Notes under the pieces: generated by a model
What the model saw: the letters and a program-made list of their open reading frames with translations, nothing else
Database searches by the model: none
Told to the model about the DNA's origin: nothing
DNA from: JAUWCL01 sp964599375
Lineage (GTDB): Bacteria > Krumholzibacteriota > Krumholzibacteriia > Krumholzibacteriales > Krumholzibacteriaceae
Direction of reading: 5' to 3'
DNA length: 64,000 nt
Assembly (NCBI GenBank): GCA_964599375.1
Contig: CAZREW010000012.1
Location: 32,939-96,938, forward strand
Program-made: the position numbers and the translations under genes
In this document: piece after piece, positions 8,353 to 17,134 of the stretch
Layout of the letters: the number at the start of each line of letters is the position of its first letter
How positions within the stretch are numbered: position 1 is the first letter of the stretch

Positions 8353-9612
8353 CTAGAAGCTGTAGGTCAAGGATATCATGCCGATCGGTGCACCGACATC
8401 TTCGTCATCCCCGTACTGGCCGGGCTGGATACCGGTCAGCCAGTAACCCATCGAGAACGGGGCTTCCTTGTTTACAAGCAGATCGATGTCGAAATCACTT
8501 ACGTGGAATCCCAGACCGAGGTACCATTCGAACGGCGCCCAGGTGTAGTTCTCTTCGCTGGAAACTCCTTCGGCATCCATCTTGTAGGTCGTCTTCAGCA
8601 GGGCCTTGTCGCAGCCCGCGCGGAAGGTCAGCCAATCCTTGATGTCGCTCTCGAGGCCGAATACCCATCCGGGGAAGACCGTCATCTGCTCTGACCCGGT
8701 GGTTGCGGCGCTTCCGCACTCGGAAGGCTCGCCCTTGTAGAGGCCGTAGGGCTCGACGCCGACGATGATCAGGTTGTCATCGTTGACCTTGAGGTTGGCA
8801 GCAAGGCCGAGGTCGAGCTGGTAGCCCTTGATGCCCCAGCAGTCGTCGTCAGCGTAGAAGCCCGACTCGTTCGACTTGAGGCTGAGGTTGCCCCACTTGT
8901 AGCTGACGTAAGGCACCCAGGTGATCATGTCGGTCCACTCGTAGAACATACGGCCCCTCAGGGCCATGATGTTCTTCGCGTCGGCCTCGATGACCTCGTC
9001 GCCGCCGTCCTGGTACTTGTAGCCGACGCTCGTGTAGTCAAACGCGAGGTCCACATAGGTCTCCTCGTTGAAGTCCCAGCGAAGGCCCAGGCCGAGCGTA
9101 GTGTAGCTGATATAGTCCTCGTACTTAGCGCCCTCGGTCTCGCCCTTGTACATCTCGTCGGCGCGCTCAAGACGGACACCGATGTCGACCGTCTCAAATG
9201 CCAGCGCCCACATGACGTTCCATTTGTTGTAAACGTTATCGCTGAAGTCTGTCCAGCCGTAGGGGCCGGCCCAGTCGCCCATGTAGTTCGGGCCGTACGT
9301 ATGCTCCTGCCACCACATTCCGAGAACACCGTACTTGTTGTCTTCGCCAAGGCCGTAGGTCATGCCGAACATCGCCGTCATGTCGTCGTTATAGTAGCCC
9401 CTATCATCGTACCACTTGACTACGTCGTAGTAGCCGGCGGTGATGGTGACCAGGTTCGCATAGCTGGCCAGCGTGGCGGGCCACATGAATACGTTCGAGT
9501 TGTCCTCGATGAAGGGAGCCGTCATAGGGCCGAGAGCCCTTACTCGGGTCTCCGAGGCGAAAGCGGGCATAGCGACCGCTATCATCAGAATAGCCAGTAC
9601 TAACTTCTTCAT
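8353..9612 (-). CDS. Putative outer-membrane beta-barrel protein, unknown function
   Basis: I do not recognise a named family. The 419-residue product starts with a clear signal peptide (MKKLVLAILMIAVAMPAFAS). The rest alternates hydrophobic and polar residues, rich in Trp, Tyr and Gly, with recurring strand pairs such as TLGLGLRWDFNEETYVDLAFDY, and ends in ISLTYSF, where a terminal aromatic residue is the usual BAM recognition signal. A porin-like or structural barrel is likely. A strong ribosome site (AGGAGG, five-base spacer), a promoter at 9908-9936 and a strong terminator suggest a highly expressed single-gene unit. Confidence 0.75.
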   Translation of the reverse strand: MKKLVLAILMIAVAMPAFASETRVRALGPMTAPFIEDNSNVFMWPATLASYANLVTITAGYYDVVKWYDDRGYYNDDMTAMFGMTYGLGEDNKYGVLGMWWQEHTYGPNYMGDWAGPYGWTDFSDNVYNKWNVMWALAFETVDIGVRLERADEMYKGETEGAKYEDYISYTTLGLGLRWDFNEETYVDLAFDYTSVGYKYQDGGDEVIEADAKNIMALRGRMFYEWTDMITWVPYVSYKWGNLSLKSNESGFYADDDCWGIKGYQLDLGLAANLKVNDDNLIIVGVEPYGLYKGEPSECGSAATTGSEQMTVFPGWVFGLESDIKDWLTFRAGCDKALLKTTYKMDAEGVSSEENYTWAPFEWYLGLGFHVSDFDIDLLVNKEAPFSMGYWLTGIQPGQYGDDEDVGAPIGMISLTYSF

Positions 9613-10015
9613 TTCAACCTCCTGCAGGATCCTCCCCGTGGGGAGATCTTCAGGAACCTGTGTTCTATCTTACCGCGCTCTTTGCGCGGATATGTTCCCT
9701 TATGATTCCGACCTATCGCCTAAAAGACGACTTCGAGTTTCTGATTCCTTACCTCCTCTCCTCCTCGCGTTCAAACTCCTACAGCCTGCGGCCATGCCCG
9801 CAGGCCAGCTTGAATACTAGGATCCAGGCGTTTTATAAATGCTCGAGCTGTTCGAAACTACCCCCTTTCAGAACCCCCGAACACACATTGCCGTATATTT
9901 GGGCGAAAACTAAACTACTTAAAAAAACCTTGTCAACAGGTTTTTTAGAAAAAATGATATTTATTCCACTGTCGGGCAGTGCGCATTTGGCCGTTTCGTG
10001 GCTCAGGCAGGCCTT
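9613..10015 (-). other. 403-bp gene-free region: leader of the outer-membrane protein gene
   Basis: No plausible gene lies here. From the promoter at 9908-9936 a leader of about 290 bases would run to the ATG at 9612. It contains two compact hairpins: 9673-9689 (6-bp stem CCGCGC/GCGCGG, 5-base loop) and 9784-9805 (8-bp stem GCCTGCGG/CCGCAGGC, 6-base loop). A short imperfect hairpin (9967-9981) lies just after the NlpC/P60 gene and might end that unit, although the T-rich stretch is 14 bases further on. I recognise no known riboswitch. Confidence 0.5.
9908..9936 (-). promoter_or_regulatory. Predicted promoter for outer-membrane protein gene
   Basis: A perfect TTGACA (9931-9936, minus strand) is followed after 17 bases by TTAGTT (9908-9913). 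The surroundings are AT-rich for this genome. The weak -10 box lowers confidence. Confidence 0.5.
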
Positions 10016-11017
10016 TCAGGGCAATATGTCCCGGGCGAAAAGATAGATGCGCGCGAGCTTCTCCTCGTAGGCCGGATCGTCCTCCGACAGGCTGTTGACG
10101 CGCACATCGCCGTATGAATGGATGAACCTTCCGCCGCCTAGCGATATGGCTACGTGCGTGATCCGGCCGCCTTCGCCGAAGAAGAGGAGCGCCGCCTGCG
10201 GCAGGTTTCCGGGAGGAGAATCGACGGCGCGGCCGCAAGCCGACTGCTGGTCGGCGTCCCTCGCGGTCTCTACCCCCTCCATCCTGAAGACCCTCTTGAC
10301 GAGTCCACTGCAATCGAATCCCTTGGCCGAAGTCCCCCCCCAGACGTAGGGTATCCCGAGAAATCCCCTCGACCTGCCCACAAGCGCCCCACTGTCCGGG
10401 GGACCCGCCGGCAGCTCCTCGAGCGAGCCAGATTCGATGTATCCAGATCTTCCCCCCGGAAGTTCCACTTCGACATGACTACCAGTGGTATCACCAGTCG
10501 CAATAATTGAACCCGCCGTTATATCGGAGACAGGAAGGCTCCCGGCCTTCGGCTCGGACAGCACGTACGCCACACTCTTTCCGACCATCGCGCAGGTTCG
10601 ATGCCTGTATGCCTCGATCGTCTCCCTCGGAAACTCACCGACGTTCCAGGAGCGCACCCAGCCGTGATACCCGTCATCGAGCATCACGAGGTACCAGTCA
10701 CCCCTCGAATCGAGGCGCACCATCGTCTCGCCCATGATCGCCTGGGTGAGCAGCTCGGATGAATGTTCCGGCTCCCGCCTCACGTCGACGACGCTTGAGA
10801 CCGCCCAGAGGACTCCGGAGGAGGATGACCCCGCCAACTCTATCTCCACTCCCTCTGTCGGCACAAGCTTCTCGAAGACCTCGCTGCGACTGACCGTGAT
10901 ATGCAGCTTCCCGTGCGAGTCGGTAGCGACCTTCGACCACGATGTCCTCCAGTCAAGCCCGGCATTCCGGGCCGCCTTGGATATCTCCCCGCTGAGCTTT
11001 GCTGCTGAATCTCTCAT
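10016..11017 (-). CDS. NlpC/P60 family peptidase with SH3-like domain (YkfC-like)
   Basis: The C-terminal third is an NlpC/P60 cysteine peptidase: GFDCSGLVKRVF (catalytic Cys), ITHVAISLGGGRFIHS (catalytic His and polar partner). Before it, two SH3b-like segments are visible (SSVVDVRREPEHSSELLTQ and IIATGDTTGSHVEVELPGG). There is no signal peptide, so it should be cytoplasmic. These traits match the YkfC type, which cleaves gamma-D-Glu from diamino acid in recycled wall peptides. I chose the ATG at 11017 (AAAGGA seven bases upstream); the longer open frame covers dppC. It follows dppC by one base, which fits import and breakdown of murein peptides. Confidence 0.86.
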   Translation of the reverse strand: MRDSAAKLSGEISKAARNAGLDWRTSWSKVATDSHGKLHITVSRSEVFEKLVPTEGVEIELAGSSSSGVLWAVSSVVDVRREPEHSSELLTQAIMGETMVRLDSRGDWYLVMLDDGYHGWVRSWNVGEFPRETIEAYRHRTCAMVGKSVAYVLSEPKAGSLPVSDITAGSIIATGDTTGSHVEVELPGGRSGYIESGSLEELPAGPPDSGALVGRSRGFLGIPYVWGGTSAKGFDCSGLVKRVFRMEGVETARDADQQSACGRAVDSPPGNLPQAALLFFGEGGRITHVAISLGGGRFIHSYGDVRVNSLSEDDPAYEEKLARIYLFARDILP

Positions 11018-11018
11018 A

Positions 11019-11930
11019 TCATCCTTTCGCGTCCCTTGACGGGACGAGCCTGCGCGGATCAAAGGCATCGCGAAGGCCGTCGCCGACGAGGTTGATCGAA
11101 CATATCACCACTGTCAGGACGAGGCCCGGAAGGATCGTAAGCCAAGGCGCCGTGCGCATGAACGGTATCCCCCTCGAGATCATCCCGCCCCAGCTGGGGT
11201 CCGGCGGCTGGATCCCGAGGCCGAGGAAGCTCAGGCTGGACTCGGCCATGATCGTCATCCCGAGGCCCAGTGTGAACACTATGACAAGAGGAGAGATACA
11301 TTGCGGAAGTATATATTTTACAATAAGTTTAATGTGCCCGGCTCCGGCGGCCCTCGCCGCCTGGACATAATCGCGCTCCCTGACCGAGAGGACCTGGGCC
11401 CGCACGAGCCTTGCCATCGCCGCCCATCCGACAGCTCCGAGCGCCACACTGAGCGCCGGAGCGCCCGGAGTTACAACAGCCATTATCGCGATCAGGAGAA
11501 GGAGAGTCGGGAAGGCGAAGGTGATGTCAGCGAGCCTCATTACGAGGCTGTCCGTTCTTCCCCCGAAATACCCGGCCATCGTACCGGCAAGGAGGCCGAG
11601 GATCAGGGACAGAGTCCTCGCCGAAAGTCCCACCCCGAGTGAGACCCTCCCACCGTAAAGGGCCCTCGAAAGGACATCGCGCCCGAAAGGATCAGTGCCG
11701 AAGGGATGCTCCGCCGACGGGGCCAAGAGAGAGACCGACAGGTCCATCTCTACCGGATCGAACCGCGTGACAATGCCGGGAAGGATAGTCAGGACGACGA
11801 TCACCGCGAGAACTAGCAATCCCACGGCAGCCGCCCGGTTAGAGAGGAACCTCGCCGCTGCCTTTTCAGTCTCCCTGCGGCGCCCGCGGACCTCCGCGGT
11901 CTTTCCTTTCTGCTCCGCGGCTGTCATCAT
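11019..11930 (-). CDS. dppC: DppC-type peptide ABC transporter permease
   Basis: This inner-membrane permease has about six helices and the binding-protein-dependent permease loop DYVQAARAAGAGHIKLIVKYILP, in which the EAA-type motif docks the ATPase. Typical OppC/DppC landmarks are HPFGTDPFGRDVLSRALYG in the N-terminal part and SLSFLGLGIQPPDPSWG near the end. The start at 11930 overlaps the dppB stop (ATGA); a second ATG at 11927 is equally possible. The product is 303 residues. No ATPase genes follow in this operon, so energy must come from subunits encoded elsewhere, perhaps oppDF at 46563-48499. Confidence 0.93.
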   Translation of the reverse strand: MMTAAEQKGKTAEVRGRRRETEKAAARFLSNRAAAVGLLVLAVIVVLTILPGIVTRFDPVEMDLSVSLLAPSAEHPFGTDPFGRDVLSRALYGGRVSLGVGLSARTLSLILGLLAGTMAGYFGGRTDSLVMRLADITFAFPTLLLLIAIMAVVTPGAPALSVALGAVGWAAMARLVRAQVLSVRERDYVQAARAAGAGHIKLIVKYILPQCISPLVIVFTLGLGMTIMAESSLSFLGLGIQPPDPSWGGMISRGIPFMRTAPWLTILPGLVLTVVICSINLVGDGLRDAFDPRRLVPSRDAKG

Positions 11931-12865
11931 CCCTTTGCCCCCTCTCCGCGGATACGGGGGTCTATGAACCCGTAACTTATATCTACAACTAGATTTACTA
12001 GAACGAAGAGGATGGCCATGAAGAGAACCGCGCCCTGGATCACGGGGAAGTCCCTCCTGAGTATCGACTGGACGATCAGTCTGCCGAGCCCCGGCCACCC
12101 GAAAATCGACTCTGTCAGGACCGAGCCTCCGAGGTAGCTCCCGAAGTCGGTCCCGACTATCGTCACGACGGGGATCAGGGCGTTCCTGAAGACATGCTTG
12201 CCCATCACGGCCCTCTCACCCAGCCCCTTGGCCCGCGCCGTCCTGACGAAATCCTCGGATCCGGCGTCCAGGAACCCGGCCCTGGTAACCCTCGCCACCG
12301 TCGCCATCGAGGCGAAAGAGAGCGTCAGGGCGGGCAGGATCAGGTACCTGACCGAACCTCCTCCGTAACCTGATGGAGGGAGGATGTCGAGCTTGATGGC
12401 GAAGAGCTGTATGAGCAGGAGCCCGAGCCAGAATACGGGGATCGAGACGCCTATGAGGGTCAGGGCCATCAGCGTCTTTCCCGCCCATGGCACTCGTCCA
12501 GAACCGGCGACCACGCCGGCCGCGAGCCCTCCCGCCACGGCGATGAACATCGCCGCCCCGGCGAGTGTCAGCGTCCGTGGAAACCTCTCCCTGATCGTCT
12601 CCATCACCGGCCTTCCCGTGACGAACGACCTGCCCAGGTCGAGCCTGGCGACCCTGCCGAGGTAATCGACGTACCGGATCGCCAGCGGCCTGTCGAGCCC
12701 GAGTTCCCCTCGCAGGCGATCGAGGGTCTCCTCGTCGTATCGCTCGCCTACCAGGGAGAGGACCGGATCGCCCGGGATCACGTACATTATCAGGAAAGTG
12801 ACGGTTACGACCCCGAATAGGATCGGGATGAGCAGAAGCAGCCTTCTGGCTATGTACCTTCCCAT
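11927..12865 (-). CDS. dppB: DppB-type peptide ABC transporter permease
   Basis: The 312-residue product begins MGRYIARRLLLLIPILFGVV and continues FLIMYVIPGDPVLSLVG, the standard start of OppB/DppB permeases. A coupling loop DFVRTARAKGLGERAVMGKHVFRNALIP (residues about 205-232) contacts the ATPase in this family. It should form a heterodimer with the adjacent DppC to pass di- or oligopeptides across the inner membrane. It begins 16 bases after the binding-protein gene and overlaps dppC by four bases. Confidence 0.94.
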   Translation of the reverse strand: MGRYIARRLLLLIPILFGVVTVTFLIMYVIPGDPVLSLVGERYDEETLDRLRGELGLDRPLAIRYVDYLGRVARLDLGRSFVTGRPVMETIRERFPRTLTLAGAAMFIAVAGGLAAGVVAGSGRVPWAGKTLMALTLIGVSIPVFWLGLLLIQLFAIKLDILPPSGYGGGSVRYLILPALTLSFASMATVARVTRAGFLDAGSEDFVRTARAKGLGERAVMGKHVFRNALIPVVTIVGTDFGSYLGGSVLTESIFGWPGLGRLIVQSILRRDFPVIQGAVLFMAILFVLVNLVVDISYGFIDPRIRGEGAKG

Positions 12866-12881
12866 GATGAGACTTCGCCGC

Positions 12882-14432
12882 CTATCTGAGGGTCACACCG
12901 GTGAATCTCTGACCGTTGAAGATAACGGGGATCTCATACCCCTCGAGCCGGTGAGACACGACTTCGTACCTGACGGGGAACCAGAGGAATATCCAGGGCG
13001 CGGCCTCCATCACCCTCTCCTCCGCCTCCTCGTAAAGCTTCCACCTTTGCGCCGGGTCGCCCTCCACCGAGGCCAGGTCGAGGATCGAATCGACGGCCGA
13101 GTCCGCGAACCCGGACCTGTTCCCCCCTCCACCCCGGTTGCCCGAGTGAAAGAGGGGGACGAGGAAGTTGCCCGCATCGGGATAATCTGCGTACCAGTCG
13201 AGATAGAACGCGTCCGGCGTCCCCCTGTCGACCGCCTGCTTGAACGCGCTCCATTCCCGCGTGACTATTCTGACCTCGACGCCGGCCCTCGCGAGGAAGG
13301 CCTGCACGCTTTCCAGGACCCGCCCCGACTCCGGGTTCTCACGCTGCCATATCTCCATCGAAAAGCCGTCAGGATAGCCCGCCTCCGCCAGAAGCCGCCT
13401 TGCCCCTTCCGGGTCGTACCGGTAGAGAGGCTCCGGCAGTGGGGACTGCCTCAGGCCCTCGGGCACGATCCCTGTCGCCCTCTGCGCCGCTCCGAAGAGA
13501 AGCTGCCCGATGATCATATCGACGTCTACCGCCATATTGAGAGCCCTTCGCACGCGCGGGTCGTCGAAAGGGGGTTTTCCGTTGTTCAGACCGATGTAAA
13601 CTATCCTCAGCTCGGGGCTTCTGAGCAGCCGCACGCCCGCCGCACGCCAGAGTTCAAGCTCCGCAGGCGGTATCTCCAGTATGTCGAGATTCCCGACCTC
13701 GAATTCCGCTATCCTGGTCATCGTCTCCGGGATCAGCCTGATCTCTATCCTCGGCGGGCCCTGCCCCGCGCTTTTTGCGAAAGGGTTCCTCTCGAGGATC
13801 AGATCGTCCCCCGACGTCCAGGAGGCGAGCCGCCACGGCCCGCTGCCGACGGGCATTCTCCCGTAATCCCTGCCCAGGGAATCGGCCGCGCGGGGGGAGA
13901 CTATTCCCGCCGCCGGCATGGCGAGCAGGCTGAGGAAATGCGCGGCCGGGCTCGAGAGCCTTATCACGAGCGTGGAATCGTCCCGCGCCTCTATCCCTGG
14001 GCGGCCGCCCCGGCCGGCATGCCAGGCCGGAGCTCCCACGACCGGCTCGAGGACCCACCATCTCGGAGAAGCGGTCGATGGATCTATAAGCCTCATCAGC
14101 GACCGCTCCACATCGACCGCCGTCACGGCGCTTCCGTCGCTGAAACGCGAACCGCCTACGCGGAATACATACTCCAGGCCGTCCCCCGATATCGACCATC
14201 CGCTCGCTGCATCGGGGACTAATGAGCCGTCAGGCTCGAACCTGACCAGGTTCGAATGTATCAGGGAGCTGACCCATCCGGATGAATAATCCACGGCGAA
14301 TGCCGGGTCGAGGTTGGTGGGTTCCGTCTCAAGCGCGAGCCGGAGGGCATCAGGCCCTTTTCCGCCACCGCACGATAATATCAGCAGGGCGGAGATGAGA
14401 GGGGCTGTGATAGACAGAAGACGCCTTATCAT
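12882..14432 (-). CDS. Peptide/nickel-type ABC transporter binding lipoprotein
   Basis: A family 5 extracellular solute-binding protein (SBP_bac_5) of 516 residues. The N-terminus is a lipoprotein signal, ALLILSC with Cys 21, so it is tethered to a membrane. Family features are ALETEPTNLDPAF, YVFRVGGSRFSDGSAVTAVDV and IGLNNGKPPFDDPRVRRALNMAVD. It should capture peptides for the adjacent DppB-DppC pair; with the YkfC-like peptidase downstream, murein-derived peptides are a plausible ligand, but other peptides or nickel complexes cannot be excluded. It lies eight bases after the GWxTD gene. Confidence 0.92.
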   Translation of the reverse strand: MIRRLLSITAPLISALLILSCGGGKGPDALRLALETEPTNLDPAFAVDYSSGWVSSLIHSNLVRFEPDGSLVPDAASGWSISGDGLEYVFRVGGSRFSDGSAVTAVDVERSLMRLIDPSTASPRWWVLEPVVGAPAWHAGRGGRPGIEARDDSTLVIRLSSPAAHFLSLLAMPAAGIVSPRAADSLGRDYGRMPVGSGPWRLASWTSGDDLILERNPFAKSAGQGPPRIEIRLIPETMTRIAEFEVGNLDILEIPPAELELWRAAGVRLLRSPELRIVYIGLNNGKPPFDDPRVRRALNMAVDVDMIIGQLLFGAAQRATGIVPEGLRQSPLPEPLYRYDPEGARRLLAEAGYPDGFSMEIWQRENPESGRVLESVQAFLARAGVEVRIVTREWSAFKQAVDRGTPDAFYLDWYADYPDAGNFLVPLFHSGNRGGGGNRSGFADSAVDSILDLASVEGDPAQRWKLYEEAEERVMEAAPWIFLWFPVRYEVVSHRLEGYEIPVIFNGQRFTGVTLR

Positions 14433-14439
14433 CGGCCTG

Positions 14440-15771
14440 TCAGATACTCCTCGTATCGTATAGCCTGTAGAGCCCCGACCCCATCGGATCCTCGAATATG
14501 AAGGCGAGCCCCTTGGAATAATAATACCAGATCTTCAACCTGCTGCCGAGTGTCGGACCATCGCGGTCGACCGTGTTATCGGGCGCACCGTATCGTATAT
14601 AGACCCTTCCCATGTCGCTTTTCCAGCCAGGGCCAAACTCGGAAAAGTTTTCGAGGGTGAATCTCACGCGGCGCAGAAACTCGCTGAGCTCCTCGTTCAG
14701 GCCGGTTGTCCTCGTAGGATCCTTCGACTTCCAGTACCGGTTCCATTCATCGACCCGCTGGTCGGGGGATATCGACCTGAGCCGCTCGACATCGCTGGCG
14801 TCCGCCACGTAGCTGAGAAGCTCGAGAGTATCGTCGAAATACATGTCGAACATCGCCCTGCCAAGCAGCATGGTGAATGTCCCGGCCCTGACGACCTTCT
14901 TGGTCGAGTTGGGGATGGATACAGCGGCGGATACCTCGTAGAAGCCCAGAGGCAGATCATCGACGTTCATATCGATGCAGAACATCCCCCGTCCCTCATC
15001 ATCCACATCGAATGTCTGCCTCGTATAGCCTCTCAAATGCTTCTGCGGATCCTGCACCTTGACCGCCACTTCCATCCCTCTGCCCGTCCTGTTCTCCATC
15101 GGGGACAGGACCGTCCAGCTCATGTGGACCCATCCCTCGAAGCCGATGAAGATATCGCCGGCCAGATGCCTGTACCCTTCTGGGATATCGGTCGAACAGA
15201 CGGAGAAGGAAAGCTCTCCCGGCGGAGGCTTCCTCACACCCTTGCCATCCTCCGGTGTGGAGAAGACCGGATCGGACATCTCGAAGAGCCCGTGTTCCCG
15301 TCCGTATATCCTCACTTTCGCCTTGCCCTCGTATTTCAGGGAGGTCTTGACCACCTCGATCGATACGTTCACGTCGTAATCCCCCGAGCCGATCGGGATC
15401 TTCTTAGTCACTTCCGAAAGCGTCCCGGCGTCGCGCGTCAAATCGTAATCGAGGACAGACACCGTCTTTTCGATGACCTCGCCCCTGACCCTGTTTCCCC
15501 CGCTGTCGCGAACCTCGATATATATCCTGTATTCGGCCACGTAGCCGGTCGGCTGGCGGAAGAATACGAGCCGCCTGTAGTCGATCGCTGTGCTGATGAC
15601 CAGGAGTATGTTTCCCTCGGCATCTATGCTCTGCCTGACGTTAAGCTCGAAAGGCCTGCGGACCGACCTCGTGATCCCCTGGCCGGCGGCATCGGTGACA
15701 CCTCCCTGCGCCGCGAGGACAGCCACGGAGGCCAGAAATAGGGTGACTGTCGCTTTAAGGCCGCTTCGCAT
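14440..15771 (-). CDS. GWxTD domain-containing exported protein
   Basis: The 443-residue product has a signal peptide (ATVTLFLASVAVLAAQGGVTDA) and beta-rich repeats in the first two thirds. It ends in a GWxTD domain: helical LRSISPDQRVDEWNRYWKSKDP, then PGWKSDMGRVYIRYGAPD, where GWKSD is the family motif (Ser in place of Thr), and KIWYYYSKGLAFIFED. GWxTD proteins occur widely in FCB bacteria and have no known function. Here it sits between an ABC-type exporter cassette and a peptide importer on the same strand, 81 bases after the last permease. A second, more divergent member lies at 24608-26125. Confidence 0.85.
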   Translation of the reverse strand: MRSGLKATVTLFLASVAVLAAQGGVTDAAGQGITRSVRRPFELNVRQSIDAEGNILLVISTAIDYRRLVFFRQPTGYVAEYRIYIEVRDSGGNRVRGEVIEKTVSVLDYDLTRDAGTLSEVTKKIPIGSGDYDVNVSIEVVKTSLKYEGKAKVRIYGREHGLFEMSDPVFSTPEDGKGVRKPPPGELSFSVCSTDIPEGYRHLAGDIFIGFEGWVHMSWTVLSPMENRTGRGMEVAVKVQDPQKHLRGYTRQTFDVDDEGRGMFCIDMNVDDLPLGFYEVSAAVSIPNSTKKVVRAGTFTMLLGRAMFDMYFDDTLELLSYVADASDVERLRSISPDQRVDEWNRYWKSKDPTRTTGLNEELSEFLRRVRFTLENFSEFGPGWKSDMGRVYIRYGAPDNTVDRDGPTLGSRLKIWYYYSKGLAFIFEDPMGSGLYRLYDTRSI

Positions 15772-15852
15772 CGATACCTCCTGATATCTGGATTATAGCC
15801 ATCGCCGTGGTGCGCGGGCAAGTCATTAGAGAGAGGGGTGGCGGTGGGCGTC

Positions 15853-17124
15853 CTATTCGTAGTGCAGAGCCTTTATAGGATCCATCCTGGCCGCCCTGTT
15901 GGCTGGATACAGGCCGAATATGAGGCCTATCGAAGCCGAGAAGACGAACGCGATGATTATCCAGATAAACGGCACGGAGTAAGGGAAACTGATCAGCTTC
16001 GACACCCCCCTGGCGGCCAGCAGACCGAGGAATATCCCGATCATTCCCCCCGTCCCTGTAAGTGTAGCCGCCTCGATCAGGAACTGCTGCATGATGTCGT
16101 TCCTCCTGGCGCCCAGGGCCATGCGGATCCCGACCTCCCGCGTCCTCTCGGTGACCGATATGAGCATGATATTCATCACTCCGATCCCGCCCACCATCAG
16201 CCCGATCGATGAGATCACTATCAGGACGAGCCCGATATACCTGGTAATGCTGGCCAGCATCTCCCTGAAGCCTTCGGAAGTCGTGATATAGAAATCGCTC
16301 TCCTCCTCTGGACCGAGCTTCCTTGAGGCCCTCATCAGGGAATACACTTCGTCGACCGCCTCGTCCAGCTCATACTCCGGCTTTACCGTGACTGCCAGCT
16401 GGTAATCGTCGAAACGGTAACCGAGATCCTTCTCGTACGTAGTGAAGGGGACCACGGCATAGTTGTCGCTGATGCTCCCGAAGATATGCTTCCGTGACGC
16501 CATGGTTCCGACGACCTCGTACTGGTGGTTCGCGATCTTGATCCACTTGCCTATCGGGTCCCGGTTCGGAAAGAGGTCCTTCGCGGGGCCGTAACCGAGA
16601 ACGATCACACGCCTGCTCCTGTCCGTCTCAAACTCGGTGAAGAACCTGCCGGACTCTATCGTGATGCTGTACATCTCCCCCATGTTGTGGGTCGCCCCGA
16701 CGACCTGGATCAGGTTGGTCCGCTCGCCCTCGTACCTGAGCACCCGCATCCGTCCCTGCGGATCGATATTGAGATCGATGCGGTCACAGCTGACGCAATT
16801 CTCCTCGAGGAACCTCATGTCCCCGATGGTCAGCTGCTTGCGCCTGAGCAGGTCGCGCCTGTCCTGGCCACCGCCCATCGGGTCGAACCTCGAGATGAAC
16901 AGATAAGGCCTGTTGGCCGAAACGATATCTTCCTCGACCCTCTTGCCGAGCCCCGACATCACGGTGACCATGGCCAGCACTGTCGTCACTCCGATCGCCA
17001 CGCCGACGATAAGGAGCCATGAGCGCATCCTGTGCGTACGGATCACTTCCAGGGCCTGCCGGAAGTTCTCGTTCCAGATCTGCCCTTTACGCTCGTTGAT
17101 CGTTTTCTGAGGCGCTGCAGCCAT
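15853..17124 (-). CDS. MacB-like ABC transporter permease (second of pair)
   Basis: This is a FtsX/MacB-type permease of 423 residues: one N-terminal helix (SWLLIVGVAIGVTTVLAMVTVM), a MacB-type periplasmic domain, and three helices at the end. Family marks are VTERTREVGIRMALGARR, the cytoplasmic loop that contacts the ATPase, and the terminal GLYPANRAARMDPIKALHYE. The ATG at 17124 is preferred to a GTG at 17127 on spacing from GGACGG. It starts ten bases after the stop of a related permease with the same C-terminal motif, so the two probably form a heterodimer served by the single ATPase at 19736. Confidence 0.93.
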   Translation of the reverse strand: MAAAPQKTINERKGQIWNENFRQALEVIRTHRMRSWLLIVGVAIGVTTVLAMVTVMSGLGKRVEEDIVSANRPYLFISRFDPMGGGQDRRDLLRRKQLTIGDMRFLEENCVSCDRIDLNIDPQGRMRVLRYEGERTNLIQVVGATHNMGEMYSITIESGRFFTEFETDRSRRVIVLGYGPAKDLFPNRDPIGKWIKIANHQYEVVGTMASRKHIFGSISDNYAVVPFTTYEKDLGYRFDDYQLAVTVKPEYELDEAVDEVYSLMRASRKLGPEEESDFYITTSEGFREMLASITRYIGLVLIVISSIGLMVGGIGVMNIMLISVTERTREVGIRMALGARRNDIMQQFLIEAATLTGTGGMIGIFLGLLAARGVSKLISFPYSVPFIWIIIAFVFSASIGLIFGLYPANRAARMDPIKALHYE

Positions 17125-17134
17125 CACATCCGTC

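Noticed and set aside
12798..14222. Plus-strand open frame of 474 codons
   Set aside because: Antisense shadow of the peptide-binding lipoprotein gene; it is rich in Arg, Pro and His with no recognisable motif.
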